From contig CAJNDS010002831.1 in the NCBI GenBank assembly GCA_905221605.1, positions 62,001-126,000 of the forward strand: a DNA stretch of 64,000 nt, read 5' to 3'. The DNA comes from Symbiodinium natans. Its lineage: Eukaryota; Sar; Dinophyceae; Suessiales; Symbiodiniaceae. Positions 1 through 12,143 of this stretch are shown here, piece after piece; the stretch's first letter is position 1, and every line of letters begins with the position of its first letter. Position numbers and translations under genes: made by a program. Under the pieces are notes generated by a model, which worked only from the letters and a program-made list of their open reading frames with translations, was not told the origin of the DNA and made no database searches.

Positions 1-3000
1 ACCCCCGAACCGGAGGATTTCGAGACCACCTGCGACTGCTTCGGCGCTTACGTGGAGCGGATGCGCAGCCCCGGCCGTTGGGGCTGAAAGCAGTTCTCTT
101 TCTCGTTGTTCGGGGGCGTCGAGGGCTCTCGGGGTTTGGTGCTGGAGTCAGGAGCTTGGGGGGCTTTGCTAGCAGTTGTAAGAACACGAGTTTTGTTACT
201 AGCAATAATCATTATGATGATAGCCACTGCCATGCTAAGCAGCCGGCATGTTAGTGGGACTCAAAATGAGTTCGAGAGACATCAGTAAACAAACAAGTAT
301 CGAACCATCTGATGTTAATTCTACGGGCATCTTTGATCTGCGGGAGCAGTAACGGCCCTGAGCTGCGACGACGGGCGAGGGATTGATGAGGAGGTGCTGC
401 TCGATACTGCGGGTCTCTTTTCTGGAGGTTGGGGCATCCCTTTCAGATTTCAGAGAAAGGCCCCCCCCCCCCACACCCACCACAAATTTGAGAACACTGC
501 CCAAGAGAGGAAACAGATCCCGCCATAAGCCCGAAACCTGAAACCCTAGACCCTGGACATCGCTAGACCCCAGACCCTAGAAACCCTAAACCCCGAACCC
601 AAACCCTGGCGCGTGGCAAGAAAAGATGCTGAAAAGCCGAGCAACAGAGAACGCCCCCAGGAAACACCCCCAATTAAGCACTAGAAGCCCTACAAACCCA
701 AACCTGACACCCTTTTCCCGTCAAGCCTAAACCCCCTCCCCCCAACGCTCCCAGGAAACTGGGGGTCACAGCTGGAACTGATGGCCATCTGCCAAGCCTT
801 TGGGGTGAGCCCCTGCAGAAATTTTCCCCCTTTCGGGTTCAGGGTTTCGGGTCTTGGGTTTAGGGTTTACGGTTTGGGGGGTGTTCCTAGAAGAAGGTGG
901 GGGGGGTCCTATTCGGGGCAGGGCATTGCCCACATAAGAACTTGGTGGCCCAGCTGGTACCCCTTTTGCCCCCCTTTTTTTGTTCAAGGTTCCCCCTTAT
1001 GGTTGGGCTTCACAACTTTTCCCCTTCGAAGCCCTTCAGAAGCTCTGTCACTCCACATACGCCCACAGGGCACCCACATAAAGTTCTAAAGCAGTCAAGC
1101 CGTACACGTGTGTTTGGGGCTCCTTCCTCAGCCCCTGGGCACTAGACACTGTTGTGGGGCTTCCAGGGCTCTTTGGGGTTTTGGCCCTCGAGCCATGCAC
1201 TCGGAAACTGTAGGGAGCATGGCTTCTCCTTGTTGTGGGATGATGATGGCGATTGTCATTCTTTTTTTCCTAGGAGAGCAGAAGGTTCGGCGAGGAGGGC
1301 TGTTTGGAGGGCTTCAGGCTTGTGGGCTTCGAAGCGGCTCAAGAGAAATTAGCACGCGGAATCCCTCTTCAACGATACCCAGACTTTACTTTATCATAGT
1401 GGGGTAACATTTTACATGTTTAAGGGGTACTTAAGCTCAATAAGGAATAGAAATTTAGACTTTCAATACTACCCCAACCATGAATTAGTTAAACCCCTCA
1501 TAGCCCCCGGAGGCCCTCAAGCCCCTCCAGCCAAAGCTGCCCCAAGGAACGTCATCGTCCACCAGGTTGGCTCGCCGTCCTACGAGATGGAGTTTAGCCC
1601 TGCCGACGCGCGGTGCCTGCAGCTGTCATACCACGACGGCGAGCACTACAACAGCGTCCGGCGCCGCGGACTGCAGACACAGAGGGCAATCCTCGACCCA
1701 AATCTCGAGCCCCCATTGTTGAAGGGCAAACCTCCAGTCAGCCATCACCTCAGCAACTCCAAAGATCCCCAAACTGCAGCCCCCCCCCCCCCCCCAACAA
1801 AAAAAGGAGAAAGAACAAAAAAAGCAAAAGACACCGTGCAAACGCTGAAGCTGCGCGAAACTTCGCTAAGCCACCAAAGCACAGGTTCGAGTGGGACCTG
1901 ACTCTGGGCAAGGCCGTAAGCTTCCTCTCCCTGCAGCAGCTGAAGAGACTCGGCGGGGCTGGAGGGGCAGTGGGCTTGGATTCCCGGAAGTCTTTGGCGG
2001 GCCCTAGAGCCTCAGGTCTTTGTGAATGTGCCGAATAGAAGAGACTTCGGGAAACAAAGCCATGGCAAACTCATACGCTTCAGCTGCAGAAACCTGAGCC
2101 CCATTTTGGCTCAAATGTCACGCGCCGCAAGGTCTCAGCGCACACGTCGTATCGGCAGAACAACATCGGGCTCACAAATGTTATGGCGTGTACACGTGGT
2201 AGCCCGTCTTAACCCTTGCTACCCGCGCCACTGCCAGAGTGTTCCAAGCAGCAGTACTCTTTCCCAGTCAGCCCTGAATCTACAACAAAAAAACCCTCCA
2301 CACCCATCTGCAAACGCCCTGCCATTTACGTGGTAATGCTCGGCCATGCTCTTCGCGGAGGATGAGTACGTGGAGCGGGTCTTTGAGGTCGAGGTTCCAG
2401 AGGGCGTTCACCTGCCAGGCATTGATGGCAAGCTGCAACTCAGGTTGTACGGTTGGCCCATGGGCGCCAGTGGGGCCATCTGCTGGAGGGGATCTTGGGC
2501 CTCAGTGCATCTCCTCCTGCGCGCCGCCGGAGCGCTGCCGGGGCAGCGGGTGCTCGAGCTGGGCGCCGGCTGCGGCCTGCTCGCGCACACGGCCGCGCTG
2601 CTCGGGGCCTGCAGCACCGCCAGCGATGGCAGCGAGGAGGAGATCCCACTTCTGGCGAAGAACGCCGCTGCCTTTGAAGACCCTCTGAAGCTCGGCGGGT
2701 CCTTGGACGCCACGCACCTGGAGTGGGGCCGGGCTTCTGCGGAAAGGTCAGGCCTTCCCGAGCGCGGCTTTGATCTCCTCGTGGGTTCTGAGATCGTGTA
2801 CATCCCAGAGTACATCCCGGCCTTGGCCGAGAGCATCTCTTACTTCCTGGCTGCTGGCGGGGAGGCCGTGATCACGAACACCGCCGTTGCCACGCGAACG
2901 ACTCAGTCACAAGCCCAGCAGCTCTTTTGCGATTCTTTGAGGAAGGAAGGCCTTACCTTCGAGTTCGAGATGCCGCCCCAGGTGCCGCCGCCCCCTCATG

Positions 3001-5502
3001 AAACGCACTGGGCTGACACCTCCTACATCGTGCGCATCCGGCGCGGGGACTCCAGCATCACCTCAGGAAGCTAAGAAAAAGGCAACCCTGGACCCTCAAA
3101 AGAAACCCGGCACCCTCCGAATTCGACTGCTGCAGCCCCTGACCTACCGTTCCTACCAAAACTCCTACTAACCCTGAGCCGAGGATGCGGGACAGCGACG
3201 TCGCGGCACTGCTGGAGGAGGTGATGCAAGAAGTTCTAGCCCCGAGTCGTCCCCTATACCCTGAAATTACTTGCGCAAGCCCTCAAAACGCCCCATTCAG
3301 CCCTTGTAAACCCTCAACCCGATACCCCCCCCCCCCCCCCCCAAAAAAAAAAAGCCTTTACAAAGGCAGCCCCTGCAGGTCAAGTACAGCCTTCCCCCGA
3401 ACCACGGCTTTGAAGACACGGCGCTGCGCTCGACGCTGCTGCAGTGCAAGGACCCTGAGCAGCCTATTTGCCAGCTGATCTTGAGGGTCCTTACTTTGGG
3501 TTTCGGGGTTACGGTCTGCTTTTGGGTTTAGTCTGTTTTTTGGGGCCTCAGTTCAAAATTCCACCCAAACTCCCCAGCCCCCGGCCTCCGCGAGTACGAC
3601 GCCGGGTCAGCAGTGGAGCTGTTGCTCAACAAGCTGGCGGGCGTCGCAGCGGACGCCGAACCAGCTCCTGGGTTGCAGCAACATAAGCAGGGCCCCAAGG
3701 GTCTAAATGGGTTAAGGGCTTAGGGTTCAACGTTCAGGGGCTCAAGGGGATGTGCTGAAGCAACTCAGGAAATAGAAAGTATTGAGCAGATAGCAGATCT
3801 CGTAGATGCCGTAGGTATTTCTTTAGATGTCTAGAGTCCAGACGTGACAAAGGCAGCTTGAACAATTTGTTCCCTGACTCGACAATGTTGGTTATGAGTG
3901 CAAAGGGCATATCACGTAGGCCCTGTAGTTGTCAGAGACTGTCATGCCTTTCCATGAGCGCCCCCGAGGAATGTAGTAATGGCTGAACCCTGAGCATTCT
4001 AACAACCTTCCCGAAATAAACCCGGTGTCTTTCACCAGTCCAACTATACTATGCGTTCAGGTCTTTCTTTGATCTCAATAAGATTGGCAAGGGAGAGTGC
4101 AAATCGTGTAGCGCGACAAGCAAGTTTAAGTATTTGTGAGGCTTGAGACTTGTGAGAAATGATATGCCGAGAGGCGAGAAGAGCATGTCGCAGGAAAAAT
4201 CTGGATAAACAACAAGCAACAAGACATGAACAGCGCGAAAGGAAGCAACTCATGTGCATCATGCAGACATCTCGGTTGGCAAGCATAAATATGGGTAGGA
4301 TACCGGTTGACCCGTCGAACGGGGGTACAAGAGCTGCTACGGCTTACCATCTTGATTTCCGGTTGCCACCCCTAAGCCCTCTAAACCCTAAACCATTAAC
4401 TTCAGAAAGCCTGCCCGCGAAGAAAAAGCAAACCCTGAACTCCAAACCCTAAACCCTACACCTGCGGGTAAAAAAACCCTAAAACCCCCCAAGTTGCAAC
4501 CTGCACAGACCTGAGAGCGACCAGGCCGACCCCAAGGAGGCTGCGGATGCGGCTCAGGCTGGGCTGGCCGAAGCCGCCGACGCGGCGCCGGCGGGCCAGG
4601 ACCGCCAGAAGCTCTCTGTGTTTGTTTTGTTTTTTGCTTGTTTCCCGGTCTGGAGTTTGGAAGCTTTATAGGGTTCTGTAGTAGACGGGTTCAAGATGCA
4701 AGGTTGGCAGGGCTTTGCGAGTTTTGGTTCTTAGAGGGTACTTCTTTGAAGAGGTCTTGAAGAGGCCGGGCGGCTCATAGGTCTGGAGGGCTGCCACGAC
4801 ACCGGGTCAAAAAGCAAATCTCCGCGGAAGGACAGCACAACGAGCAACCCCGTAACACCCTGAGCCCTAGAAGGTCCAGTGTTTTTGAGCATGTTCACAA
4901 CAGAGATGAATGCTTGTGACAGCACGTTGTTTTTTTTCAAGAAGCGTCAAGTACCCTTTGGCGCTGTGTTGTGCAAAGAGGCAAGAACGCTGCAAGTACC
5001 AGTGTTTTTGGGCATGGTCGCCTTAGGAACGGACGTTATCATGCCCCCCCCCCTCCCCCCCACCCCCCAAACCCCACCCTTCGAAATCCTCCGAAGTTGC
5101 TGAAAACAACCATGCAAACTACGTGTACGCCTCCCCCAACAGCCCTAAAAGCCCTAAACGCCAGAGGAGCCCCCCAGTGCCGAGGGCACACAGGAGCCCG
5201 CGAAATGCGCCGAAAAGCGCGCCAAGGCTCGGCTTGTGTGCAGCTCAAAGCGCCTCAAGTTGAGAGCTGAGGCCTTCATGTCAGTATGCACATATATGTA
5301 TATATAATATTTGTATGTTTTTTGGGAGGGGTTCATTTCTGTTATGTATATATACATATTCATTGTGTGTTTACTTGTACCATGTCATATGTACATGTAT
5401 ATATATATATATGTATATGTATACATGCGTGTGTCTGTGTGCCTGTGTGTCTGTGTCTTATTGTGTGTCTTTGTGTTTGTGTTCGTGTGTCTGAAACTCT
5501 GT

Positions 5503-5557
<55 letters not shown>

Positions 5558-5710
5558 TGCCCCTGCATGCATGAATGAATGTATGTACATATTAGACGGG
5601 GTGGGGGGGGGGGGGTGTTGGCATTGCAGTGTGTAGTGTCAGATGTCTTCCCGTGCCCCGCAGAGATGAAGGCGAGCCGTGCCGAGAAGCGGAACGAGCG
5701 GAAAGCCCAA
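1..5710 (+). CDS. OTUD3-like ovarian-tumour (OTU) deubiquitinase, multi-exon, 5' end outside window
   Basis: Cysteine protease that would cleave ubiquitin from proteins. Probable exons: 1-82 (PEDFETTCDCFGAYVERM, like the EDFE segment before the OTU core's second half), 1547-~1663 (NVIVHQVGSPSYEMEF, then YHDGEHYNSVRR with the catalytic His codon at 1644-1646), 1831-1915 (basic linker, GTAAGC donor), 3184-~3220, 3379-~3450, 3595-~3670 (EYDAGSAVELLLNKL, matching the small UBA-like helix that follows OTU in OTUD3), 4508-~4609 (acidic/Ala-rich), ~5165-5270 and 5664-~5710 (basic coiled tail KASRAEKRNERKAQG). The order OTU, UBA-like, basic tail is that of OTUD3. The catalytic Cys exon lies upstream of the window. 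One exon between 82 and 1547 (expected to code roughly GN-x-E-x-x-A) was not found. The intron between 1915 and 3184 contains a complete methyltransferase gene. The family call is firm; linking the later exons to it is inference. Confidence 0.72.
83..1546 (+). other. intronic stretch with degenerate telomere-like repeats
   Basis: Lies between two OTU-domain exons. It holds degenerate CCCTAAA-type sequence at about 533-605 and TTTAGGG-type sequence at about 836-880, plus C runs near 460. One short OTU exon should be hidden here but I could not identify it. Confidence 0.5.
2101..2114 (+). other. relict dinoflagellate spliced-leader sequence
   Basis: CCATTTTGGCTCAA matches the 3' part of the 22-nt dinoflagellate spliced leader, which ends GCCATTTTGGCTCAAG. 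The preceding AGCC is also leader-like, offset by two bases. A genomic leader remnant just before an intronless gene is the known signature of a trans-spliced mRNA that was reverse-transcribed and reinserted. It is 232 nt before the methyltransferase ATG. An open frame from the ATG at 2115 ends at 2336 and would be 5' leader or a short upstream frame. Confidence 0.75.
2346..3074 (+). CDS. METTL21/Methyltransf_16-type lysine methyltransferase, intronless retrogene
   Basis: A 242-residue, single-exon S-adenosylmethionine-dependent methyltransferase. It shows the family's motif I VLELGAGCGLLAHTAALLG (about residues 72-90), an acidic SAM-ribose position after it, and the motif IV/post-IV stretch FDLLVGSEIVYIPEYIPAL, as in METTL21/FAM86 protein-lysine methyltransferases. 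Length is typical. The ATG at 2346 follows an in-frame stop at 2334-2336, so the start is well placed. Neighbouring genes are cut into exons of about 30-120 nt while this one has none, and a relict spliced leader lies 232 nt upstream, so it is best read as a retroposed cDNA nested, same strand, in an OTUD3-like intron. The frame is intact, so it may be functional. Substrate unknown. Confidence 0.82.
   Translation: MLFAEDEYVERVFEVEVPEGVHLPGIDGKLQLRLYGWPMGASGAICWRGSWASVHLLLRAAGALPGQRVLELGAGCGLLAHTAALLGACSTASDGSEEEIPLLAKNAAAFEDPLKLGGSLDATHLEWGRASAERSGLPERGFDLLVGSEIVYIPEYIPALAESISYFLAAGGEAVITNTAVATRTTQSQAQQLFCDSLRKEGLTFEFEMPPQVPPPPHETHWADTSYIVRIRRGDSSITSGS
5280..5620. repeat. AT-rich and (TG)n microsatellite with G run
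   Basis: TA/TG-rich tract, a pure (TG)n run at about 5506-5552, and a G run near 5604-5617. It lies in the intron between the last two OTU-gene exons. Confidence 0.9.
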
Positions 5711-6025
5711 GGCTACGGGGGGCGGGGGGGGGGGGGTGGGTTGGGCTTGGCAAGAAAGTTCTGCGGTTCCTGCCGTGCCGAAGCAGCCTGAGTGCTCTCT
5801 TGCTATGCTATCGGAACTCCACAGGTTGTTGGTACCGAGGGCAACATGGGTGTCAAGTGCGGGGCAGGTTGACTTAGAAGCCCCTTGAAAACAAAGAATG
5901 GCACCCTTTTTTTATTTAATGGCTACCGCCAGTGCCGCCGACCCCCAACTCTAAACCCTAAACCCCAAACCCCAAACCCGAAACCCGAAACCCTAAACCG
6001 TAAACCGTAAACCCGAAACCCTCAA
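5711..6025. other. intergenic, telomere-like tail
   Basis: G-rich patch at 5715-5745, then no gene signal. A run of imperfect CCCTAAA/CCCGAAA units at about 5943-6022 leads into the minisatellite. Confidence 0.6.
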
Positions 6026-7452
6026 CATTCTAACAGCAAGGCAGCGGGAGGGGTGGGCAGGAGTGGGGCATGCACTGGAGCCCTTAAAACACGCCAGTCT
6101 GACAGCAGGCAGCGGAGGGGGTCGGCGGGGGTGAGAAGGGCGGGGGGAGCGGGGGGAGCGGGGGGGGCGGGGGGAGCGGGGGGGGGCGGGGGCAGCGAAG
6201 GGAGGGCTCGGGCATGCACTGGAGCCCTTAAAAACACTCCATTCTAACAGCAAGGCAGCGGGAGGGGTGGGCAGGAGTGGGGCATGCACTAAACCCCTTA
6301 AAACACGCCAGTCTGACAGCAAGGCAGCGGAGGGGGTCGGCGGGGGGGGGGGAGCGGGGGGGGCGGGGGGGGCGGGGGCAGCGAAGGGAGGGCTCGGGCA
6401 TGCACTGGAGCCCTTAAAACACTCCATTCTAACCCTTAAAACGCAAGGCAGCGGGAGGGGTGGGCAGGAGTGGGGCATGCACTGGAGCCCTTAAAACACG
6501 CCAGTTTGACAGCAAGGCAGTGGAGGGGGTCGGCGGGGGTGGGAAGGGCGGGGGGAGCGGGGGGGGCGGGGGGGGCGGGGGCAGGGCTTGGGCATGCACT
6601 GGAGCCCTTAAAAACACTTCATTCTAACAGCAAGGCAGCGGGAGGGGTGGGCAGGAGTGGGGCATGCACTGGAGCCCTTAAAACACGCCAGTCTGACAGC
6701 AAGGCAGCAGAAGGGGCAGCGAAAGGAGGGCTCGGCGGGGGTGGGAAGGGCGGGGGGAGCGGGGGGAGCGGGGGGGGCGGGGGGGCCGGGGGCAGCGAAG
6801 GGAGGGCTCGGGCATGCACTGGAGCCCTTAAAAACACTCCATTCGAACAGCAAGGCAGCGGGAGGGGTGGGCAGGAGTGGGGCACTAAACCCCTTAAAAC
6901 ACGCCAGTCTGACAGCAAGGCAGCGGAGGGGGTCGGCGGGGGGGGGGGAGCGGGGGGGGCGGGGGGGGCGGGGGCAGCGAAGGGAGGGCTCGGGCATGCA
7001 CTGGAGCCCTTAAAACACTCCATTCTAACAGCAAGGCAGCGGGAGGGGTGGGCAGGAGTGGGGCATGCACTGGAGCCCTTAAAACACGCCAGTTTGACAG
7101 CAAGGCAGCGGAGGGGGTCGGCGGGGGTGGGAAGGGCGGGGGGAGCGGGGGCAGCGGGGGGGGCGGGGGGGGCGGGGGCAGCGAAGGGAGGGCTCGGGCA
7201 TGGACTGGAGCCCTTGAAAACACTCCATTCTAACAGCAAGGCAGCGGGAGGGGGGGTGGGAAGGGCGGGGGGAGCGGCGGGAGCGGGGGGGGCGGGGGGG
7301 GCGGGGGCAGTGAAGGGAGGGCTCGGGCATGCGCTGGAGCCCTTAAAAACACTCCATTCTAACAGCAAGGCAGCGGGAGGGGTGGGCAGGAGTGGGGCAT
7401 GCACTAAACCCCTTAAAACACGCCAGTCTGACAGCAAGGCAAGCGGGGGGGG

Positions 7453-7552
7453 NNNNNNNNNNNNNNNNNNNNNNNNNNNNNNNNNNNNNNNNNNNNNNNN
7501 NNNNNNNNNNNNNNNNNNNNNNNNNNNNNNNNNNNNNNNNNNNNNNNNNNNN
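7453..7552. other. assembly gap (100 N)
   Basis: Exactly 100 N inside the minisatellite, a placeholder length. The true copy number of the array is therefore unknown. Confidence 0.99.
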
Positions 7553-10500
7553 AGGAGTGGGGCATGCACTGGAGCCCTTAAAACACGCCAGTTTGACAGC
7601 AAGGCAGCGGAGGGGGTCGGCGGGGGTGGGAAGGGCGGGGGGAGCGGGGGCAGCGGGGGGGGCGGGGGGGGCGGGGGCAGCGAAGGGAGGGCTCGGGCAT
7701 GCACTGGAGCCCTTGAAAACACTCCATTCTAACAGCAAGGGGTGGGCAGGAGTGGGGCATGCGCTGGAGCCCTTAAAACACGCCAGTCTGACAGCAAGGC
7801 AGCGGAGGGGGTCGGCGGGGGTGGGAAGGGCGGGGGGAGCGGGGGGAGCGGGGGGGGCGGGGGGGGCGGGGCAGCGAAGGGAGGGCTCGGGCATGCACTG
7901 GAGCCCTTAAAAACACTCCATTCTAACAGCAAGGCAGCGGGAGGGGTGGGCAGGAGTGGGGCATGCACTAAACCCCTTAAAACACGCCAGTCTGACAGCA
8001 AGGCAGCGGAGGGGGTCGGCGGGGGTGGGAAGGGCAGGGGCCGGGGGGGGGGCGGGGGCAGCGAAGGGAGGGCTCGGGCATGCACTGGAGCCCAAGGCAG
8101 CGGGAGGGGTGGGCAGGAGTGGGGCATGCACTGGAGCCCTTAAAACACGCCAGTCTGACAGCAAGGCAGCTCGGCGGGGGTGGGAAGGGCGGGGGGAGCG
8201 GGGGGAGCGGGGGGGGCGGGGGGGGCGGGGGCAGCGAAGGGAGGGCTCGGGCATGCACTTAAGCCCTTAAAAACACTCCATTCTAACAGCAAGGCAGCGG
8301 GAGGGGTGGGCAGGAGTGGGGCATGCGCTGGAGCCATTAAACACGCCAGTCTGAAAACACTCCATTCTAACAGCAAGGCAGCGGGAGGGGTGGGCAGGAG
8401 TGGGGCATGCACTGGAGCCCTTAAAACACGCCAGTCTGACAGCAGGCAGCGGAGGGGGTCGGCGGGGGTGAGAAGGGCGGGGGAGCGGGGGGAGCGGGGG
8501 GGGCGGGGGGGGCGGGGGGGGCGGGGGCAGCGAAGGGAGGGCTCGGGCATGCACTGGAGCCCTTAAAAACACTTCATTCGAACAGCAAGGCAGCGGGAGG
8601 GGTGGGCAGGAGTGGGGCATGCACTGGAGCCCAAAACACGCCAGTGTGACAGCAAGGCAGCGGAGGGGGTCGGCGGGGGTGAGCGGGGGAGCGGGGGGGG
8701 CGGGGGGGGCGGGGGGGGCGGGGGGGGCGGGGGCAGGGCTTGGGCATGCACTGGAGCCCTTAAAAACACTTCATTCTAACAGCAAGGCAGCGGGAGGGGT
8801 GGGCAGGAGTGGGGCATGCACTGGAGCCCTTAAAACACGCCAGTCTGACAGCAAGGCAGCAGAAGGGGCAGCGAAAGGAGGGCTCGGCGGGGGTGGGAAG
8901 GGCGGGGGGAGCGGGGGGAGCGGGGGGGGCGGGGGGGCCGGGGGCAGCGAAGGGAGGGCTCGGGCATGCACTGGAGCCCTTAAAAAACACCCTTCTAACC
9001 GCAAGGCAGGGGGGGGGTGGGGCAGGAAGTGGGGCACTAAACCCCTTTAACAACGCCAGTCTGACAGCAAGCAGCGGAGGGGGTTCGGAGGGGGGGGGGG
9101 GGGAGCCGGGGGGGGCGGGGGGGGCGGGGGGAAGCGAAGGGAGGGATTGGGGCATGCCACTGGAGCCCTTAACAACTCCATTCTAACAGCACGGCAGGGG
9201 AGGGGGGGCAGGCGTGGGGCATGCAATGGAATCCTAAAAAAACACGCCAGTTTGGACAGCAAGGCAGAGGGAGGGTCGGCGGGGGTGGGAAGGGCGCGGG
9301 GGGAGCCGGGGGGCAGCGGTGGGGGGGGGTGGGGGCAGTGAAGGGGCGGGCTCGGGCATGGACTGAGCCTGAAAAAACAATCCATTTAACAGCGACGGGC
9401 AGCGGGAGGGGGGTGGAAGGGCGGGGGGACGGCGGGAGCGGGGGACGGGGGGGGGGCGGGGGGCAGCGAAGGGAGTGCTTCGGGCATGCACTGAGCCCTT
9501 AAAAACACTCCATTCTAACAGCAAGGCAGGCAGCGGGAGGGGTGGGCAGGAGTGGGGCATGCACTGGAGCCCTTAAAACACGCCAGTCCAGCGGAGGGGG
9601 TCGGCGGGGGTGGGAAGGGCGGGGGGAATGGGGGGGAGCGGGGGGGGCGGGGGGGGCGGGGGCAGCGAAGGGAGGGCTCGGGCATGCACTGGAGCCCTTA
9701 AAAACACTCCATTCTAACAGCAAGGCAGCGCGAGGGGTGGGCGGGAGTGGGGCATGCACAACCCTTAAAACACGCCAGTCTGACAGCAAGGAAAGCGGGA
9801 GGGGGTCTGGCGGGGGGGGAAGGGGCAGGGGCCGGGGGGGGGCGGGGGCAGCGAAGGGGGGCTCGGGGCCCAAGGCAGAGGGAGGGTTGTGGGAAGGACG
9901 TGGGGCAGGCAATGCGAGCCCTTAAAACACGCCAGTCATGACAGCAAGGCAGCTCAGGCGGGGGTGGGAAGGGCGGGGGAGCGGGTGGGAGAGCGGGGGG
10001 GGCGGGGGGGGGGGGGGAAGCGAAGGGAGGGCTCGGGCATGCATTGGAGCCCTTAAAAACACTCCATTCTAACAGCAAGGCAGCGGGAGGGGTGGGCAGG
10101 AGTGGGGCATGCGCTGGAGCCATTAAACACGCCAGTCTGAAAACACTCCATTCTAACAGCAACAGGAGTGGGGCATGCACTGGAGCCCTTAAAACACGCC
10201 AGTCTGACAGCAGGCAGCGGAGGGGGTCGGCGGGGGTGAGAAGGGCGGGGGGAGCGGGGGGAGCGGGGGGGGCGGGGGGAGCGGGGGGGGGCGGGGGCAG
10301 CGAAGGGAGGGCTCGGGCATGCACTGGAGCCCTTAAAAACACTCCATTCTAACAGCAAAGCACAGCAAGGCAGCGGAAGGGGTGGGCAGGAGTGGGCATG
10401 CACTGGAGCCCTTAAAACACGCCAGTGTGACAGCAAGGCAGCGGAGGGGGTCGGCGGGTGTGGGCAGGGCGGGGGGAGCGGGGGAGCGGGGGGGGCGGGG

Positions 10501-11372
10501 GGGGCGGGGGCAGCGAAGGGAGGGCTTGGGCATGCACTGGAGCCCTTAAAAACACTTCATTCTGACAGCAAGGCAGCGGGAGGGGTGGGCAGGAGTGGGG
10601 CATGCACTGGAGCCCTTAAAACACGCCAGACAGCAAGGCAGCGGAGGGGGCAGCGAAGGGAGGGCTCGGCGGGGGTGGGAAGGGCGGGGGGAGCGGGAAG
10701 GGCGGGGGGAGCGGGGGGGGCGGGGGGGGCGGGGGCAGCGAAGGGAGGGCTCGGGCATGCACTGGAGCCCTTAAAAACACTCCATTCTAACAGCAATGCA
10801 GCGGGAGGGGTGGGCAGGAGTGGGGCATGCACTAAACCCCTTAAAACACGCCAATCTGACAGCAAGGCAGCGGAGGGGGTCGGCGGGGGCGGGGGGGCGG
10901 GGGGAGCGGGGGGGGCGGGGGGGGGCAGCGAAGGGAGGGCTCGGGCATGCACTGGAGCCCTTAAAACGCAAGGCAGCGGGAGGGGTGGGCAGGAGTGGGG
11001 CATGCACTGGAGCCCTTTACACACGCCAGTTTGACAGCAAGGCAGTGGAGGGGGTCGGCGGGGGTGGGAAGGGCGGGGGGAGCGGGGGCAGCGGGCGGGG
11101 CGGGGGGAGCGGGGGCAGCGAAGGGAGGGTTCGGGCATGCACTGGAGCCCTTGAAAACACTCCATTCTAACAGCAGGGGTGGGAAGGGCGGGGGTGGGAG
11201 CGGGGGGAGCGGGGGGGGCGGGGGCAGCGAAGGGAGGGCTCGGGCATGCACTGGAGCCCTTAAAAACACTCCATTCTAACAGCAAGGCAGCGGGAGGGGT
11301 GGGCAGGAGTGGGGCATGCACTAAACCCCTTAAAACACGCCAGTCTGACAGCAAGGCAGCGGAGGGGGTCGG

Positions 11373-11373
<1 letters not shown>

Positions 11374-11435
<62 letters not shown>
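11374..11435. repeat. 62-nt G homopolymer
   Basis: Uninterrupted G from 11374 to 11435, replacing the GGGGGGAGC block of a minisatellite unit. It may be real slippage or an assembly artefact. Confidence 0.9.
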
Positions 11436-11438
<3 letters not shown>

Positions 11439-11751
11439 CGAAGGGAGGGCTCGGGCATGCACTGGAGCCCTTAAAACGCAAGGCAGCGGGAGGGGTGAGG
11501 AGTGGGGCATGCACTGGAGCCCTTAAAACACGCCAGTTTGACAGCAAGGCAGTGGAGGGGGTCGGCGGGGGTGGGAAGGGCGGGGGGAGCGGGGGCAGCA
11601 GGGGGGGCGGGGGGGGCGGGGGCAGCAAAGGGAGGGTTCGGGCATGCACTGGAGCCCTTGAAAACACTCCATTCTAACAGCAAGGCAGCGGGAGGGGTGG
11701 GCAGGAGTGGGGTGGGAAGGGCGAGGGGAGCGGGGGGGGGCGGGGGGGGGC

Positions 11752-12143
11752 AAGACTATGGGTCTTCACTAGCGCCTCCCCCGCTCAAAGCTCGGGTCGG
11801 CGGATTCCTAAGTCTTGGGTCCAGACATCGAACACGAACACAGCCGGCGTGATCAGCACAGATTAGATGTCTCTCTTCGAAGGGGCAAATTGAAACAATG
11901 AACTGATGACCCCAAGCACCGAGCACGCATGTCCAAAAGCCTGCAAGCCTTTGGCTCTCCGCTGCGGGTGCGACACAAGAGTCCGGATCCATAGACCATG
12001 AACCCATGTGAACCTTTTACCTCGCATCCATGCTAGAACCCCAGCCAGGCATCAACATGGATGTGGAGAGGAGCTCATGTCGGTTGATGTTTAACAATGA
12101 CAACATAAATAAACTGGGCTATCGTTGATTTCTTCGGGCAGCA
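11752..12143. other. upstream region of the kinase gene
   Basis: Ordinary-composition sequence with no convincing frame. It ends in a 3' splice-site-like GGGCAG at 12135-12140 just before the first coding ATG, so a 5' untranslated exon or trans-splice acceptor may lie here. Confidence 0.4.

Larger units (their letters stand above)
6026..11751. repeat. G-rich minisatellite, about 185-230 bp composite unit
   Basis: Roughly 25-30 tandem units. Each is built of two related half-units that share the core CATGCACTGGAGCCCTTAAA and the core AACAGCAAGGCAGCG or GACAGCAAGGCAGCG. One half is short and carries GGGAGGGGTGGGCAGGAGTG; the other carries a variable block of GGGGGGAGC/GGGGGGGC steps. Copies between about 8990 and 9920 are visibly degraded. 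Long open frames on both strands through it are composition artefacts (Gly/Ala-rich on +, Pro-rich on -). The + strand has very high G-quadruplex potential. Confidence 0.95.

Noticed and set aside
6053..11677. Long Gly/Ala-rich (+) and Pro-rich (-) open frames, up to about 420 codons
   Set aside because: They run through the minisatellite on both strands and across the N gap; composition alone explains them.
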